DNA of 64,000 bases from Paraphaeosphaeria minitans (lineage: Eukaryota > Ascomycota > Dothideomycetes > Pleosporales > Didymosphaeriaceae). Position 1 is the stretch's first letter. Every line of letters begins with the position of its first letter. Shown in pieces: positions 1 through 10,112 of the stretch. The DNA is taken from assembly GCA_015832175.1 (NCBI GenBank), contig WJXW01000001.1, forward strand, positions 4,960,001 through 5,024,000, in the 5' to 3' direction. The position numbers and the translations under genes are program-made. The notes below the pieces were generated by a model. It was not told where the DNA came from and did not search any database. It saw only the letters and a program-made list of their open reading frames with translations.

Positions 1-937
1 TGGGAATTTGCAGCTCGTACTGTGCGTCATCCATCTTGCGCTCAAACGATTCCACAGATCCGATGGTGAAATAGTAGTAGAAGGTCTGGCTGGCAGCAGG
101 CGAGTCGGGATACATAGATGCGACCGCCTCGCGATGCAGATGCACCTTGGCCCTGTTGCCGTTGAGGATAACAATCTTCTCGACGAGGCCTTTGTCCAAA
201 AAGGTTGTCCTGAACTCTTGCCATGTGATCTCCTTGGTGTCTTCTCCCGGCACGATCGTCCGGTACGTCAGCCATGCGAGGAAGGCGGTGATGAGCGTGG
301 TGTTCCAGTCCATGGCCTGGGGGGTGCCTGGGCCGGCCTGACCCTGCTCGTCCTTCTTCTTCTTCTTCTCTCCCTCGGGCTGCCCTGGCCCCGGGTCGTG
401 CGCGCCAGACTTCTGCTGCGGCTCCTCAGAGCTGGTCTTGAGCTGCTCCTCGGCAGTCTTCCGCGCGAACTTTGTTGTCAAACGCGAGATCTTGGCCGCC
501 GTGGCCAAGTCGAGCTTCTCTCCCCGCTTCAACCTCTCCATCTCCTCACGCAGCTCGGTGGGTATTCCTGTCTTCTTGATCTCGTTCACTGCGTCCTGCA
601 TCGCCTGCTTCTGCGCCTTAGGCACGCCCATTGACACAAAAGCCACGAGCTGCTCTAGCAGCTTCTCCTCCTCTTCCGACAGTTTCGACGCCTTGTCCGT
701 GTTTTCGAGCGCAGGCTTCTTGGCCTGGCCCTTGCTGTTCTTTGCTATTCCATCCTGCTTTTTGTTTTTGGGAGGCTCCGGCGGCCCGGTGGCGAATAAC
801 CGCGAGTGCTGCTGGGCGTATATGCACGGGGGGATTGGTATCCGCCTGCGGACGGCGAGGGGTGATCTGGATGCGGCGCGGAGGTTAGGCCGGGACAGCC
901 GCGCGATTTGGCCAGAGCGGCGAAGAAGCGTGGACAT
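1..937 (-). CDS. YTA12: Mitochondrial m-AAA protease subunit, N-terminal part (cut by window edge)
   Basis: The minus-strand frame from the ATG at 935-937 stays open to base 1 (about 312 codons), so the gene is partial and its AAA ATPase and zinc-protease domains lie outside the window. The first ~30 residues are rich in Arg and Ser and poor in acidic residues, like a mitochondrial presequence. A Lys/Glu/Gln-rich charged region follows. Then come a short hydrophobic segment (about residues 215-230, after MDWN) and a segment of the FtsH extracellular-domain type containing ITWQEF and KGLVEKIV, typical of the intermembrane-space domain of m-AAA proteases. Family knowledge: Yta12 and Afg3 form an inner-membrane hexamer that degrades misfolded proteins and matures ribosomal protein L32. 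I favour Yta12 over Afg3 from the ITWQEF-type wording, but this is recollection. It is divergent from the LysM gene, 867 bp away. No intron is seen in the visible part. Confidence 0.85.
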   Translation of the reverse strand, partial: MSTLLRRSGQIARLSRPNLRAASRSPLAVRRRIPIPPCIYAQQHSRLFATGPPEPPKNKKQDGIAKNSKGQAKKPALENTDKASKLSEEEEKLLEQLVAFVSMGVPKAQKQAMQDAVNEIKKTGIPTELREEMERLKRGEKLDLATAAKISRLTTKFARKTAEEQLKTSSEEPQQKSGAHDPGPGQPEGEKKKKKDEQGQAGPGTPQAMDWNTTLITAFLAWLTYRTIVPGEDTKEITWQEFRTTFLDKGLVEKIVILNGNRAKVHLHREAVASMYPDSPAASQTFYYYFTIGSVESFERKMDDAQYELQIP

Positions 938-1804
938 TGCGGTATTGGGGGGAAGGGGGAAAGGTGGATGGAATTGCGCGCCTCTGCAGCCGACCATGCA
1001 AAGAAATCGCTGGGTGATATCAAAGTGGCGCGTGGGTGATGGTAGGCCTGGTGATGTCGTCTTCGAAAATGCTGGCCCGAGTTTCGCCGCGGCAGATGAC
1101 TAAGCGCTCTAAAACCGTCTCTTCGCTGTTCATGACATCGTAGCAGATGCTTGGAGCTTGTTGGGACGATAGTCTAATAGCTTTTACGAAGCATTACTGC
1201 TGCAACTGGACCGCTGCCTTGCTGAAAGAGGCCGCTGCCCACAACCTAAGTGGCCGTCATAGCTAGGGAACTGTGGCCCCGCAACACCTAGACATGGTAC
1301 CATGCACCAAGAATACCAAGCTGCGGTATGGTAGAGAAGGCTCCCTACAGCCTTACCGCAACGCTCCTTGCCAGAAACAGTGGCCCTTGTGATTCTGCAC
1401 TTACGTTGATCGGAATCTTGTTCATCATGTGGCTGGTACCCATGCCTCCTCCTTCGACGCCTCTTTACCTTACAGTTCCAGACCAACGAGTAGTTCGCGG
1501 CGACAACCTCCACGCTCGTCTTATCCACACCCTATCAGTATGCCACTGCAAACTGAACAGGAAAACATGCGTTGTCTATGACATGCCCATCACCAATCGT
1601 AGTCTCAAACATTTGCCAAGCCTGCTGTCATCATCGTATCAGGCGCATCACTCCACTCCAGCTCTCCATACCACCACCACACCACAAAGTCATCAGCATA
1701 CCATTACGCGCGTAGCCTTGTATTAAACCTATACATCAATTGCACGCATTTCTCGTCGTCTAACATACACTCATCTTTCAGCGCCTTGTAGCTTCATTGA
1801 CATC
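938..1804. other. Intergenic region between divergent genes
   Basis: This stretch separates the m-AAA protease gene and the LysM gene, which diverge, so it must hold both promoters. Two overlapping open frames of 114 and 132 codons occur here on opposite strands, but they have low-complexity composition and no recognisable domain. I see no RNA gene or repeat. Confidence 0.5.
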
Positions 1805-2371
1805 ATGGGTCGCTGGGCAGACGCAGAGAGCGTACGTCTTTCACCCAACACCACACACTACAGCTGCTAACAACCACCTCAGGACGTAGAGCGCCTCCCC
1901 GAAGGCTTCCAACGCATCGGCTACGATGCCGACACCGAAACCTACACCTTCAAGGCACCGAACGGGCAAATCTACGAATCCGCCCCAGGTAACCGCTATG
2001 GCGAGCTCTACCCGCAAGGCCAGCGGCCGCTCCTCTCGGCGCCCGAAGTCGAATACAACAACGCCCAGCTCAAGAAGAGCAACCGCGAAAGCGTGAAGAT
2101 GCTGCTCCCGTTCGCGCTCCTTGCCGTTGTCTTCCTCCTTGTCATGTTCAAGTTCCTGGGTGGCGCTGGCGGGTCGCAGGCTGATCAGGGGCTCCCGCAG
2201 GTTCACTGTGCTCAAGGCACTACTGCTGTTCAAGTTGAAGAGGGACAGACGTGTTGGAAGATCGGAGAAGCGTATGGTGTGGGTGTAGAGGAGCTGTTGC
2301 AGCTGAAGGGGAATGAGGGGGTCGACTGTGATAATTTGGCGATCGGGCAGGGCATTTGTGTGCCTGCGTGA
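1805..2371 (+). CDS. Membrane-anchored LysM-domain protein
   Basis: The model is join(1805..1831, 1883..2371), 171 residues. The 51-bp intron starts GTACGT, has a GCTAAC branch point and ends CAG; splicing joins MGRWADAES to DVERLPEGFQR in frame. Residues 1-80 are soluble and contain a short Gly/Tyr/Glu segment (NGQIYESAPGNRYGELYP). Residues 81-103 form one strongly hydrophobic helix. Residues 118-171 form a C-terminal LysM-like module with GQTCWKIGEAYGV, LLQLKG and a final GICVPA, with Cys at 119, 133, 158 and 168. There is no cleavable signal peptide, so this looks like a type II signal-anchored protein with the LysM in the lumen or wall. LysM modules bind chitin or peptidoglycan-type glycans. 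Because of the anchor it is unlikely to be a freely secreted LysM effector. The ligand is unknown. Confidence 0.85.
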
Positions 2372-2771
2372 GCCGTCGGGCGTGTTGCATGATACCCACT
2401 GGCATCGTTTTGGAAGTAATGGTGCTTCGCGCATGCACTCATTGGTATTTGAGGAATTGCGTGTCTTGGAATTTTTGGAAAGCTATCCACCTAATACATT
2501 TGCTTCGGAGAAGAATCATCGCGACTATAAATCTAACGTTGAGTCGTATGTGTATCGGTATGGATCGTATAATAGCTGCTTGTTCTGCCGGCAAACCACC
2601 CTCCTGTGAGTGGCCAATCCGACATCCGCCGACCCACCATCCCCAATCAAGCAAGACAGCTAACGCCAAGCTTTTCCATTTCCAAAGACCTCACGCATCA
2701 CGCCCGAACCCGCCCACAACACCCCCCGCTCCCGCACACCCTCTCTCCACTCAATCGCACACACAACCACC
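2372..2771. other. Intergenic region: LysM gene 3' end and QCR8 promoter
   Basis: These 400 bp lie between two same-strand genes. They hold the 3' end of the LysM gene and the promoter of QCR8. The last ~100 bases are a CT/AC-rich tract poor in G, ending in CAACCACC before the QCR8 ATG, typical of fungal 5' leaders. Overlapping open frames here have no recognisable domain. Confidence 0.5.
2614..2618 (+). promoter_or_regulatory. CCAAT box upstream of QCR8
   Basis: A CCAAT pentamer inside TGGCCAATCC sits about 154 bp before the QCR8 start codon. Genes for respiratory-chain subunits are classic targets of the HAP/CBC CCAAT-binding complex, so position and target fit. The site itself is a 5-bp match and binding is inference. 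Confidence 0.4.
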
Positions 2772-3389
2772 ATGGCCGGCGGATCCACATCGAACGGCGC
2801 ACGCGTCAAAGCCACGTACGTCCCCGCACGCCTTGCACCGCGACCCCGGAACCACGACGCCATCAATTAACATCGCCATTGGCGCCGCAGCGGCACCCCA
2901 TACACATTAACGTGCTGAGAGGAAGGGAAAACGTCGCTAACGTGAGCGTGTAGATGGCACATCGGCGGCTGGGGTAACCCCTACGAGGGCGGCGGCCAGC
3001 CCGGCAAGGGCATCGTGACGTACGGTCTATCGTCGAACCGCCAGCGCCCATTCGCTGGCTTCTTCACCAAGGGTGTCTGGAACACGGTTAGGCGGGCGCG
3101 TAACCAGGTGCTTTACGTTGTGCCGCCGTTTATCCTGGCGTACAGCGCGATGGAGTGGGCTATTGAGAGGTGAGTGCGCGAGAAACACAAATTCCTGGGG
3201 AGGGAAGGGGATGCGAGAACTATAAGGAGGGCAATTGGATGGGTATATGGGCAGTGGACGTTGTGAGAGTGTTCGGATGGAATTTGGACGCGGAGAAGGG
3301 AAGCTGGACCCGAAGCTGATTCGTGCCACAGGAACGAGTACCTCAATTCGAAGCAGGGCCGTGCCGAGTTCGGTGACTCAGAGGAGTAA
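2772..3389 (+). CDS. QCR8: Cytochrome b-c1 complex subunit 8 (ubiquinol-cytochrome c reductase, QCR8)
   Basis: The model is join(2772..2815, 2954..3169, 3332..3389), 105 residues. Both introns have GTACGT/GTGAGT donors and AG acceptors and are in phase 2; the first has a GCTAAC branch point. Diagnostic segments are GIVTYGLSSNRQRPFAGFF, which matches the YxLSPxxQRP signature of the family, and one hydrophobic span around VLYVVPPFILAYSAMEW, the single inner-membrane helix. The C-terminus YLNSKQGRAEFGDSEE is typical of fungal orthologues. The product is a small subunit of respiratory complex III, contacts cytochrome b and is needed for assembly. Length is normal for the family. The gene is convergent with PAM18. 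Confidence 0.95.
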
Positions 3390-4684
3390 TCATTCTTTGG
3401 AGAAAGAGCTGGATCGAGTGGGTGGTCACGGACTGTATGAATAAAGTGTTCCACGGGCAAAGGCGGCGATGGTCGAGACAATTCCCTTGGGAGCCAAACA
3501 TGACTTCCCATTCGCCCGACACCGACCGGAACTCTGCGACCGCAAGACTGAGCAACTGCATCCTGTGTATAGATTTCATACGACTGTTTCCGAAGCTTTT
3601 TGCGCTTTGCCGCCCCTTATACTTGCACCTGTGCACTGACGTCTGCTATCAACCCGACAAGCTCTAGCATCGGATTATCGCAGGTTAATCACCCAAGCCA
3701 TCTGCTACGTCAGTCTTGACATGACTTTCGCGGACTCGGCCCCCCTCGACGCTGCCGATCCGCTCCCTTCTCACCAAGATGCGGGGTCCGGCTTCTCACA
3801 TCTTCTAAGGGTACCACCACCACAGTGAGTCCAACCTTCCAGTTGATGGGGGAGGAATTGGGAAGACAAGCCACGAGATATGGATGATAGGTGGTTGGGG
3901 TGCGTTGAAGTCCAGTCTGTTGCTACACTTGCGCCTAGGAAGCCCACTTAGATCTTCAACTAGGGAGGCCCTGAAAAACCGACCTACATCCGATCCAATA
4001 GCTACTGGAGGCTCCCAGACGATGCCGTTGCGAAGCTGCGCGTCATGAGCTCAGAGCACAGTGACCTGTACTGATTCTTCCACGAACCCTTGTTTATCTT
4101 CGACTACAGCGTTACTTGTCTGCAAACAAAACAAGACCTAGGCAAGTTTCACTTTGGCTATGCTTAACGTACTTGTAAGAATTGAAACTGGGATTACCAT
4201 TTACGACACACGCGGGAACGACTTGATCGCGCGGCCACACTAGAGCGGAAAGTGCTGTCTTATCTCCATCTCAAACATAGGAAGGCAGCACCATGTTCCC
4301 CTCCTCATCTTGTCATGTTCCATTACATCGCTCCATGCACCGCATCCTCGGCGCGAGCCTAGCTAGCCCGCACAACACCCCAGCCTCCATCCGACACTTC
4401 AGGAACGCGAGGGACAACGGGCACGGCGGACGATGCACTGTCGTGTTATACAAATGATGTGATTTACGCTCGCTCCACCGTCCAAAACCTAAACAACGCC
4501 TTGCTGAATGCATCCGCAGCACAGCTATGCAAAAGTAGTATAGTATGGTACAGTTCTTGATACAGGTCCGTCGGCCGGTACGTATGTCCATGATGGCGTC
4601 GGTCCGTGATACTCCGTTTCGGGGGTTTTCTTTTACTTGATCTGCTCGAGCAGTTCTTTTCCTTCATCTCGTCGGGCATTTCCT
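3390..4684. other. Intergenic region between convergent QCR8 and PAM18
   Basis: About 1.3 kb lies between two convergent genes. I see no protein that I can support. A 35-codon frame from an ATG near 3720 reads MTFADSAPLDAADP and ends near 3828, but nothing downstream completes it. No tRNA-like cloverleaf or repeat was noticed. Confidence 0.4.
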
Positions 4685-5216
4685 TTACTTGACCTCCTTC
4701 TCGAGCATTTCCTTCGCCTCGTTGACCTTGGTGGCGAGGTACGGGCTCCCGCCACGATCGGGATGGTTCATCAGCATGAGCTGGCGGTGCTTCTTGCGCA
4801 GGAGCTCCTTGGTGACGCCGCGTTCGCTGGTGGACGGTTAGCAAGGCATCGCTTTGCTTGCTTTTGCCATTGCCAATGCGATACAAGAGGGGTGTGGGAG
4901 CACGTACGGCATCTCGAGAATGAGCGCTGCCTCCTTCCGCGTCATCTTCGGCTCGAAGCCGCCCTTGTAGAATCCGCGACCCAGCGCGCCTGCTCCTCCA
5001 CCCGATCGTCGCAGTGCAACGAGACCCGCGCGGCCCTGCGGCTGTCAGTAATCCCTTCATCTGCGCATCTCCCCGATGACTACGTACGAAGAAGGCGGCG
5101 GCGCCCAGCCCAATGCCCCAGACCCAGAGTGACATGCCTTGTTTCTGGTGCTGCGGATGTTCCTGCTGTGGCTGCGGAGCGGCGTACGTGGGGATCTGTT
5201 GGTTCCGCGTCGACAT
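4685..5216 (-). CDS. PAM18: Mitochondrial import inner membrane translocase subunit TIM14 (Pam18 J-protein)
   Basis: The model is complement(join(4685..4826, 4908..5035, 5088..5216)), 132 residues in three exons, both introns starting GTACGT. Residues 1-27 are Gln/Pro-rich and face the intermembrane space. A hydrophobic helix follows (about residues 29-43, LWVWGIGLGAAAFF). Next comes GFYKGGFEPKM, the hallmark linker of Tim14, and then a compact J domain with the HPD motif in MNHPDRGGSPYLATKVNEAK. Pam18 stimulates the ATPase of mitochondrial Hsp70 at the TIM23 channel and pairs with Pam16. Size and domain order match the family. The gene is transcribed divergently from RLP24 with 204 bp between the start codons. 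All three splice junctions preserve frame and family sequence. Confidence 0.95.
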
Positions 5217-5420
5217 GGGATGCGCAATGCGATGCGATGCTTCGGCGTCGAGAGGAAAAGTTGGCGGACGATGGGTGCACGCGGATGGGCCAATCGGCGG
5301 CGGGGAGGCTGCGAGTGGGGCACGGAAAGGAAATCTTGGCTGCCTCGAAAATAAGTTTCCGACACCACCAAAAGGTGTGAAAGAGAGCCCCGCGAGCACC
5401 GCGGACCACCACACACAGCC
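5217..5420. promoter_or_regulatory. Divergent promoter shared by PAM18 and RLP24
   Basis: Only 204 bp separate the two start codons, so both promoters must lie or overlap here. A CCAAT box occurs at 5290-5294 within GGCCAATCGGCGG, near the middle. Pairing of a mitochondrial import gene with a ribosome biogenesis gene is compatible with coordinated growth control, which is inference. Confidence 0.5.
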
Positions 5421-6157
5421 ATGAGGATCGAGACGTGCTACTTCTGCTCCAGCCCGGTGTACCCGAGCAAGGGCATTACCTTTGTCCGCGTAAGACACGG
5501 CACCCACACTACGAGCGACGGAGCGCCAGCTAACACGCACCCAGAACGATGCCCGCGCCTTTCGCTTCTGCAAGAGCAAGTGCCACAAGAACTTCAAGAT
5601 GTGCGTCCCTCTCTCATAAATGACATACACACAAAAGTACAATGTGCTGACGGCTCTACAGGAAGCGCAACCCCCGCAAACTCGCCTGGACAAAGTCCTT
5701 CCGCCGTGCCCACGGCAAAGAAATGACCGTCGACAGCACCCTCGCCTTCGCTGCCCGCCGCAACATCCCCACGCGCTACAACCGCGACCTCGTGCAGACC
5801 ACCCTCAAGGCCATGTCGCGCGTCTCCGAGATCCGCGCGCGGCGCGAGCGTGCCTTCTACAAGGCGCGCATGCGCGGCAACAAGGAGAGGCAGCGTGCCG
5901 ACGACAGGAAGCTCGTCGAGGAGAACCAGCATCTACTGCCGCCGAGTGAGCGATTCGCCGTTGTGGCCCTCGACGAGGAGACCATGGAGGTGGATGTGGA
6001 TGCTGTCAAGGACAAGGTCCAGGCGAGGAGGAAAGAGATTGCCGAGGACGAACTCAGCCAGGACGAGATCGAGGTGCCAAAGACCAAGGTCAAGAGCAAG
6101 AGGAAGTTGAAGAGGAAGGTTGGCGGCGGAACGGACGCTATGGATGTGGAAGATTAG
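5421..6157 (+). CDS. RLP24: Ribosome biogenesis protein RLP24
   Basis: The model is join(5421..5489, 5545..5600, 5662..6157), 206 residues. The N-terminal zinc-binding segment of the L24e family spans exons 1 and 2, with Cys pairs in CYFCSS and [10 protein letters not shown]. Next comes the conserved [20 protein letters not shown]. The length and the acidic/basic C-terminal tail, ending [10 protein letters not shown], identify Rlp24 rather than ribosomal protein eL24, which lacks this extension. Rlp24 occupies the eL24 site on pre-60S particles and recruits the AAA ATPase Drg1/Afg2, which removes it in the cytoplasm. Introns are short (55 and 61 bp) with GTAAGA and GTGCGT donors. The start codon opens the family motif MRIETCYFC, so the start is secure. 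Confidence 0.95.
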
Positions 6158-7040
6158 GCCGAGAGAGTGCGCTGGGAGCGATGGGTTCGGCGATGCCGAG
6201 AGCAGCATCGGGCGTTAGGCGTCTGGGAGAAACTCGGACAAAGCATGTCATGATATGAATCGGATACCAATTCAGCAGTCATTCACTTTACGCTCTTTTT
6301 ACTCACTGTACACCCAGTGGCTGCATCTTCCCATCATCCTACATTGCTCGGACCTGTGAGGTCGCGCTACTAACCAGCTTCAGCTTCACAGATGTGTTCG
6401 TGTGTCGATTCACATGTCCACACCACTTCAACCTTCCCGGCCTTTGTACATTACATAGCTTTGTGGCATGTCAATTGTTTATGTTATATAGCATCTGCCT
6501 AGCATATCCTTCGTCCCACGAGCTCGAGATGTCTCAATCATGTTCTTCGCCACTCTTCAGCAAGTCTAGAGCTTTACCTCCGCGTGCGTTTTCTACAGCT
6601 TGCTATATAAATCCATCTCCATTCTGTGAAACAGCGACCAAGGCCTCGCTGCCGTACCGTATGTGTGCCGGAGCAGGTGGGTCGTGAGAGAAGAAGGTAT
6701 TTTGCGTGCGGCAGCCCACATAAGTTGACCAATGCTTGCGTTCAAGCGTTAAAATCTCGACGTCTACGGTGGCGCGTGGCAGTTGTAGCGGGCATTTATG
6801 AGTGTGCACCCGCGTTGTAAAGGACGACTACCCTTTCATCCACACCGCACCCCGCGGCTGTTTCCCGCCCGTCTCATCGGCTGCCCGTCAGAAGAAGAAA
6901 ACTCCCCAACTACTGCGCGCATCACAATTTCCACACGGCCCCCGATGATCTTCATTGATACTAATGTATTCATTTTGCTCGTTCCTTCATTGATGTAGGT
7001 CTAGTCTAGTATGAATACTCTATCCTCCGTTATTATAGCT
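6158..7040. other. Intergenic region between convergent RLP24 and the cutinase-like gene
   Basis: This 0.9-kb stretch lies between convergent genes and is richer in A/T than the flanking coding DNA. Several 60-100 codon frames overlap on both strands without any recognisable domain. I see no convincing gene or repeat. Confidence 0.4.
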
Positions 7041-8513
7041 TTACAAGTAGACAGTCTTGGTGACAACCTCGCACGCCGACGTAAAACCACCCGCACCGCC
7101 GAGAGTAGGTGCAGCTGAGACTGCGGGGGCAACGGATGCCTTGGAAGCTTGCGGTGCCTTGGGTGCCGCGGGCGCTGAAGGAGCCCCGGGAGCTGCAGGA
7201 GCTGAAGGGGCCACAGGAGCCTTGGGTTGCGGAACTGGCACAGTGACGTAGCCCTGCGTCTCCTGCGGCGGCGCAACGCCACCGCGGACGGTGGAGACCA
7301 CGTTCAGCGTAGACGTGACAGACACGACGGTGAGGATGGTCGTGGGGACCGCGGAAGCGTAACCGCCGCCAGCGAGGGGGGAGCTGACTGAGACAACGGT
7401 GTGGATGGCCGTCGGGTAGACGGTGGAAGACCCATTCACGATGGGAAAGGGGGCAGGGGTCGCGATGGAGGTGACGGTGCTGTTCGTGTAGAAGGGCACA
7501 GCGACGGAGTTGGTGTTTGCGCTGGCAAGAGACGAGATGGCGGTCCCGATCGGGGTAGAGACTGAGGTCGTGCTCATTACCACTGGGACGACGTACTGAG
7601 TGGTGATCGACGTGGGGCTGACGACAATGGGGGCGATGGTGGAGGCGATGGTGGAGGCGATGGTGGAGGCGATGGTGGAGACATTGGCGCTGCTGGGGGA
7701 CGCGATGGAGACAGCAATGGAGGTGCTGACGGCGGGGACCGAGGCAGCGCCTGACGAAGCGGCGGTGGCTCTAACGGAACCGACTGAGGAGGTAGTGGCA
7801 CCGCAGAGAGCGGCGGCAGCATCCACCTTGCCAACGACCCAGGTCGCGGCGTCGTTGGTGTAGAGATCGAAGTAGTCCAAGTGCTGGGTAACATTGTCAC
7901 CACCAGCGCAGATGGGATCGCCCGCCTGGCAGTAGTTGCGGAGAACAGACGCATATCCCTGGAGACGTGCAAGGCTGTCGGGATCGCGGGGTGTTCCCTG
8001 CAGAGAGGATCCGTCGAGGACGTTGTAGGACTGGTTGGCAACGTGTCGGGGGTCTCCCCATACAACGGCAGCGGCAATGGCCTTTCCAGCAGCGGACGTA
8101 GGATCGATTCCTGTGGCGCCGTCCGAGCATCCACCACCTGAAAGCACATTGCCCACAACATTGGCTCCCTCCGAGTACCCCCCAACCACAATGTGAGAGC
8201 AGGGGCACTGTGCCTGGTACGCAGTGATCTGTGAGATGCCGTTGGTGCTGCCCTCGCTCACCTGCGTGCAGTAGGGGCCACCGAGTGTTACGTCAAACTG
8301 GATATCTATGTAGTCGCATGTTTTGCCCTCAGCTACGATCTTGGCGCAGGTAGCATCGAGGAATGGCGTGGTGCGGCCGTCATGATAGGGAGCATCGTTT
8401 CCACGGGCGAAGAAAAGGATTGTGTCGACGCATTTTGCGGTGAGCTTGGGAGTTTCGCTGGCCTGCGCAGCAACGAAGCCGACAGCACCGAGAGCGAGAA
8501 GAACGAAAGACAT
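7041..8513 (-). CDS. Secreted cutinase-family esterase (CE5) with long Ser/Thr/Ala/Pro tail
   Basis: A single exon encodes 490 residues. The start is the first ATG of a signal peptide (residues 1-17, ending VAAQ). The catalytic domain covers about residues 25-240 and has the CE5 serine hydrolase triad: Ser114 in GGYSEG, Asp199 in the CQAGDPIC loop and His211 in HLDYF. Paired cysteines are placed as in cutinases and acetylxylan esterases. The family hydrolyses cutin or acetylated xylan outside the cell. The protein is about twice the usual length: residues 240-490 are low-complexity Ser/Thr/Val, then Pro/Ala-rich (repeats of APSAPAAP type), ending CEVVTKTVYL. That tail resembles O-glycosylated linkers or wall-retention segments; there is no hydrophobic C-terminus for a GPI anchor. 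Substrate cannot be decided between cutin and acetylxylan. Confidence 0.88.
   Translation of the reverse strand: MSFVLLALGAVGFVAAQASETPKLTAKCVDTILFFARGNDAPYHDGRTTPFLDATCAKIVAEGKTCDYIDIQFDVTLGGPYCTQVSEGSTNGISQITAYQAQCPCSHIVVGGYSEGANVVGNVLSGGGCSDGATGIDPTSAAGKAIAAAVVWGDPRHVANQSYNVLDGSSLQGTPRDPDSLARLQGYASVLRNYCQAGDPICAGGDNVTQHLDYFDLYTNDAATWVVGKVDAAAALCGATTSSVGSVRATAASSGAASVPAVSTSIAVSIASPSSANVSTIASTIASTIASTIAPIVVSPTSITTQYVVPVVMSTTSVSTPIGTAISSLASANTNSVAVPFYTNSTVTSIATPAPFPIVNGSSTVYPTAIHTVVSVSSPLAGGGYASAVPTTILTVVSVTSTLNVVSTVRGGVAPPQETQGYVTVPVPQPKAPVAPSAPAAPGAPSAPAAPKAPQASKASVAPAVSAAPTLGGAGGFTSACEVVTKTVYL
7632..7680. repeat. 12-bp tandem repeat inside the cutinase-like gene
   Basis: The unit GGCGATGGTGGA is repeated about four times without interruption. 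It encodes STIA repeated in the low-complexity tail. Repeats of this kind expand and contract by slippage in multiples of 12 bp, so the tail length is expected to vary between isolates while the frame is kept. Confidence 0.85.
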
Positions 8514-10112
8514 TATACTATGAGTATGCCTGTGTATAGGCAAACGAGTGTGGGCGTGAAAAGCGAGTGGAGTCCGAATATCAAGCCTAGATATAAGGAT
8601 GAGAGTCAGGTGTGGAACGACTGGCGCTGCGAAGAGGACCACCTTTAAGGCAACTTGGCATCGCAGCACAATTGGGCCGAGATGTTTTCCCGGCAAGCGC
8701 TCAACGGTTCCCTGTGCTGGCGTGTGAAATGACGGGTGGGCGTTGTGTGCGGTGGGGATTCCAATATTGGCCGTGGGTACCTGCTGCCGGGTTTGGTGGC
8801 AAAGGACGAGACTTCATACTCGGCTCTAGCAGTTATATGACCAGGCATCGGGGCCGAATGCTCACTGAACTTAGCGGACACGTCTTTACTGGACGTACGA
8901 TGCAATCCAGGATAAGCCGTCTTTGTAGGGTGAATTGCAGACATTTGCACATCCTGCATGCTTCGAAGGATTTTTCTCTCATCGTTTATCGTGTAGTCGG
9001 GAAAGGATATTGTGTATCATCGTTGGACATCTGCACTGATGAGTTAAAGGATTGAATTCCTGGCTTCGAGTACCGAATCCCCAAGCTCTGTTGGTGAAAC
9101 ACCGTCATGCTTGCAGCCCTACAGTACGCCAGTAGAAATCGTGTGCTAGGTGCCTGAAAATCTTGCTCGGTAGGTACCCGCTCATCTAGCCTGTTGAGCC
9201 GGGATACTTGCCCATTCAAATCGGACGCGAAGAGTAGCGTTCTGGTACCTCCATACGCGCGACAATGCCCTCACGGATCGTCCGAAAAGACCGCAAGGAC
9301 TCCTCGCATAGACTAATAAAAACAAACCTTAGAAAGCAAACCGTGCTTGCGCTCGACCTAGGTATGAATACCTAGCACCGGTGCGCACGGCTTCCTCACG
9401 GTCCAGAACATCGCGTTCGTTCTGCCGTATCGCTGAGCTTAGCTAGCCAGATGAATTGAGGGATGTACTGTATATTGCACGGCGCGGAGTGGTGCTGTTG
9501 TGGTGCTGTACGTGGCGACATGGGAAACTTCTGTTCGACATACCGTGAGGTGTGATGTGTGACTAATGGCCTAGTGATGTCACGTGGAGCCTTGTGCCAT
9601 TAATAGATGGGCTAGCGACTCATTGCACACCAGCGTTGTCAATAATCAGGAGTGGGTTTCACCGCTAATAATCATGGATTCACCCCATACAGCTTCACTT
9701 CATCTCAAGTCATGTCGTGCACTTGTTTGATGGTTTCATTTCTCTAATGCCACCCCCTCTAGCGTCACACAACGACGACAGTGCCCTACTGCTGCAGGAT
9801 TTGGTGTTTCATAGGAACATTCTGACAGATGTTTGGTTTGCAAGGCCGGCTTATATCTTCGGCACTCTCGACCGATATATGTTTGGTCTTATTCTAAAGA
9901 AGAAAAAGACATGCTGCAACGATCAATCTACTTTTCTATGCAAAATGGCAGCGAAAGACTCTGAAAAACTTCTGACATATAGCGGGCTGGAACGACCGAG
10001 GGTTTGCACGGGGCTTTGCAAGTTTTTGGACAGATGTACGTATGCATGTTTGCAAGCATCAAATTAAAAAAGGCATCACTGGTCAAGGAGATAACTTCTA
10101 CATCGCGCGTTA
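8514..10112. other. Gene-poor intergenic region
   Basis: About 1.6 kb upstream of the cutinase-like gene. It includes that gene's promoter, with an ATATAA stretch near 8590. Open frames of 77-147 codons (for example at 8612-9055 and 9717-10067) overlap on both strands and none has a recognisable domain or splice structure. I see no supported gene. Confidence 0.4.

Noticed and set aside
1184..1726. Overlapping open frames of 114 (minus) and 132 (plus) codons in the first intergenic region
   Set aside because: No domain, low-complexity composition and no splice context; expected by chance between divergent genes.
4464..5693. 409-codon minus-strand open frame
   Set aside because: It runs through the introns of PAM18 and across the RLP24 start; the spliced PAM18 model explains the conserved sequence.
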